Shown one piece after another: positions 5,698 through 6,599 of a stretch of 6,599 bases of DNA. Positions within the stretch are counted from its first letter, which is position 1; the number at the start of each line of letters is the position of its first letter. This stretch comes from Bacillota bacterium (GTDB lineage Bacteria > Bacillota_I > Bacilli_A > Acholeplasmatales > UBA5453), in the NCBI GenBank assembly GCA_023436805.1, contig JAEZHT010000012.1:1-6599 (forward strand), given 5' to 3'. The notes beneath the pieces are model-generated. The model was not told where the DNA came from. It did not search any database and saw only the letters and a list, made by a program, of their open reading frames with translations. A program made the position numbers and the translations under genes.

Positions 5698-6599
5698 ATC
5701 CTAAAATATATTGATTGATGATGGATTCGATGTATTCTTGTTTGCCGGATTCATTTTGAATGTCTTTGACTTCTTTCAAAACGTAGGCTTCTAGTTCTTT
5801 AAATCCGACTTTGTTGTCGACAATTTGTTTGCCCATACCTTGGGTATAGGATTGATATCTCTTGGATAATCCTTTTTCTAAAACCTGGTCCTCCCAAAGT
5901 CTCGCCGCAATCTTCAATCCAGCCGCAAACGCATCCATGCCGGCGATATGCGCAATGAACAAATCTTCGATGGTATGAGAGCCTCTTCTGACTTTCGCAT
6001 CAAAGTTTAGCCCGCCACTCGTTAAGCCACCACCACGGATAATTTCGTACATCACTTGAGTGGTTTCATAAATATTGGTTGGAAATTGGTCGGTGTCCCA
6101 ACCCAATAACAAGTCGCCTTGGTTGGCATCAACACTGCCTAAAAGTTGGTTGTCACAAGCGATGCGCAATTCATGTTGCATCGTATGTCCTGATAAGGTT
6201 GCGTGGTTGGTTTCTATGTTGAGTTTGAAATGATCCACTAAACCGTATTTTCTTAAGAATGAAATGACGGTTGCACTGTCAAAGTCATATTGGTGTTTGG
6301 TTGGTTCTTTTGGTTTAGGTTCAATATAAAATTGGCCTTCAAAACCGATTTCTTTTTTATAATCCACAGCCATCTTTAAGAATCTGGCAAAATTGTCCTG
6401 TTCTAAAGCCATATCGGTGTTGAGTAAGGTTTCATATCCTTCTCTACCACCCCAGAAGGTGTAGCCTGCGCCCTTTAGACGATGGGTGATTTCAATGGCT
6501 TTCTTGGTTTGAGCTGCTGCGAAAGCGAACACATCGGCATTTGGAGCGGTTGCTGCGCCATGCATAAAACGTTTATTACTAAATAAATTAGCTGTACCC
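5696..6599 (-). CDS. xylA: Xylose isomerase XylA, C-terminal part (5' end outside window)
   Basis: Cytoplasmic enzyme (EC 5.3.1.5) that interconverts D-xylose and D-xylulose, the first step of xylose use. The frame is open to the right edge: the 11 codons before the Met at 6565 read GTANLFSNKRF, a conserved stretch of class II xylose isomerases, so that Met is internal and the gene continues beyond 6599. The 300 visible residues compare with about 440 in the family; roughly the first 140, including the HDRD active-site region, are missing. In fragment numbering, the divalent-metal ligands expected for the family are present: E93 (IEPKPKEPTKHQ), E129 and H132 (IETNH), D157 (VDANQGD), D168 and D170 (GWDTD) and D200 (NFDAK). 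The WGGREGYETLLNTD substrate-site motif is also intact. The gene ends with TAG at 5696-5698, 12 bases before xylB. It looks functional; the identification is firm. Confidence 0.97.
   Translation of the reverse strand, partial: GTANLFSNKRFMHGAATAPNADVFAFAAAQTKKAIEITHRLKGAGYTFWGGREGYETLLNTDMALEQDNFARFLKMAVDYKKEIGFEGQFYIEPKPKEPTKHQYDFDSATVISFLRKYGLVDHFKLNIETNHATLSGHTMQHELRIACDNQLLGSVDANQGDLLLGWDTDQFPTNIYETTQVMYEIIRGGGLTSGGLNFDAKVRRGSHTIEDLFIAHIAGMDAFAAGLKIAARLWEDQVLEKGLSKRYQSYTQGMGKQIVDNKVGFKELEAYVLKEVKDIQNESGKQEYIESIINQYILG

Noticed and set aside
5696..6565. A complete 289-residue protein starting at the Met at 6565
   Set aside because: The frame is open upstream to the window edge and encodes GTANLFSNKRF, conserved in xylose isomerases, so this Met is internal and the gene is only cut by the window.

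Overview
The window holds one tightly packed sugar catabolism and uptake operon, with every gene on the minus strand. Reading in the direction of transcription (from high to low coordinates), the order is xylA (xylose isomerase, cut off by the right edge), xylB (xylulokinase), an ABC sugar-transport ATPase of the MmsA/GguA/XylG type, its membrane permease (MmsB/GguB/XylH type) and a lipoprotein sugar-binding protein (ChvE/XylF type). Gaps between genes are 12, 13, 10 and 47 bases, so one polycistronic mRNA is very likely. The promoter and any regulator gene would lie beyond the right edge. Nothing on the plus strand looks like a real gene.

Region by region: 5696-6599 is the C-terminal two thirds of xylA; 4205-5683 is xylB; 2680-4191 is the transporter ATPase, for which I prefer a TTG start; 1254-2669 is the permease, with an unusual charged C-terminal tail; 1207-1253 is the only real intergenic space and carries a short hairpin and a strong ribosome binding site; 19-1206 is the binding lipoprotein; 1-18 is downstream sequence too short to interpret.

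How the genes work together: the lipoprotein captures a monosaccharide outside the membrane. The permease and the double ATPase import it unphosphorylated. XylA isomerises D-xylose to D-xylulose, and XylB phosphorylates that to D-xylulose 5-phosphate for the pentose phosphate or phosphoketolase route. The transporter resembles the multiple-monosaccharide (ChvE-GguAB/MmsAB) branch at least as much as classical E. coli XylFGH. Xylose is therefore the substrate suggested by context, but other sugars are possible.

Organism: the DNA is fairly AT-rich, the binding protein is a lipoprotein with an LSAC lipobox, and Shine-Dalgarno sites are purine-rich. The genes read full length with TGG for Trp and TAA/TAG stops, without TGA recoding. 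This suits a low-GC Gram-positive or an Acholeplasma-like mollicute using the standard bacterial code. That placement is an inference of modest confidence. I see no undescribed system here; the points worth a second look are the permease tail, the start codon choice for the ATPase, and the unusual last position of the binding-protein gene.
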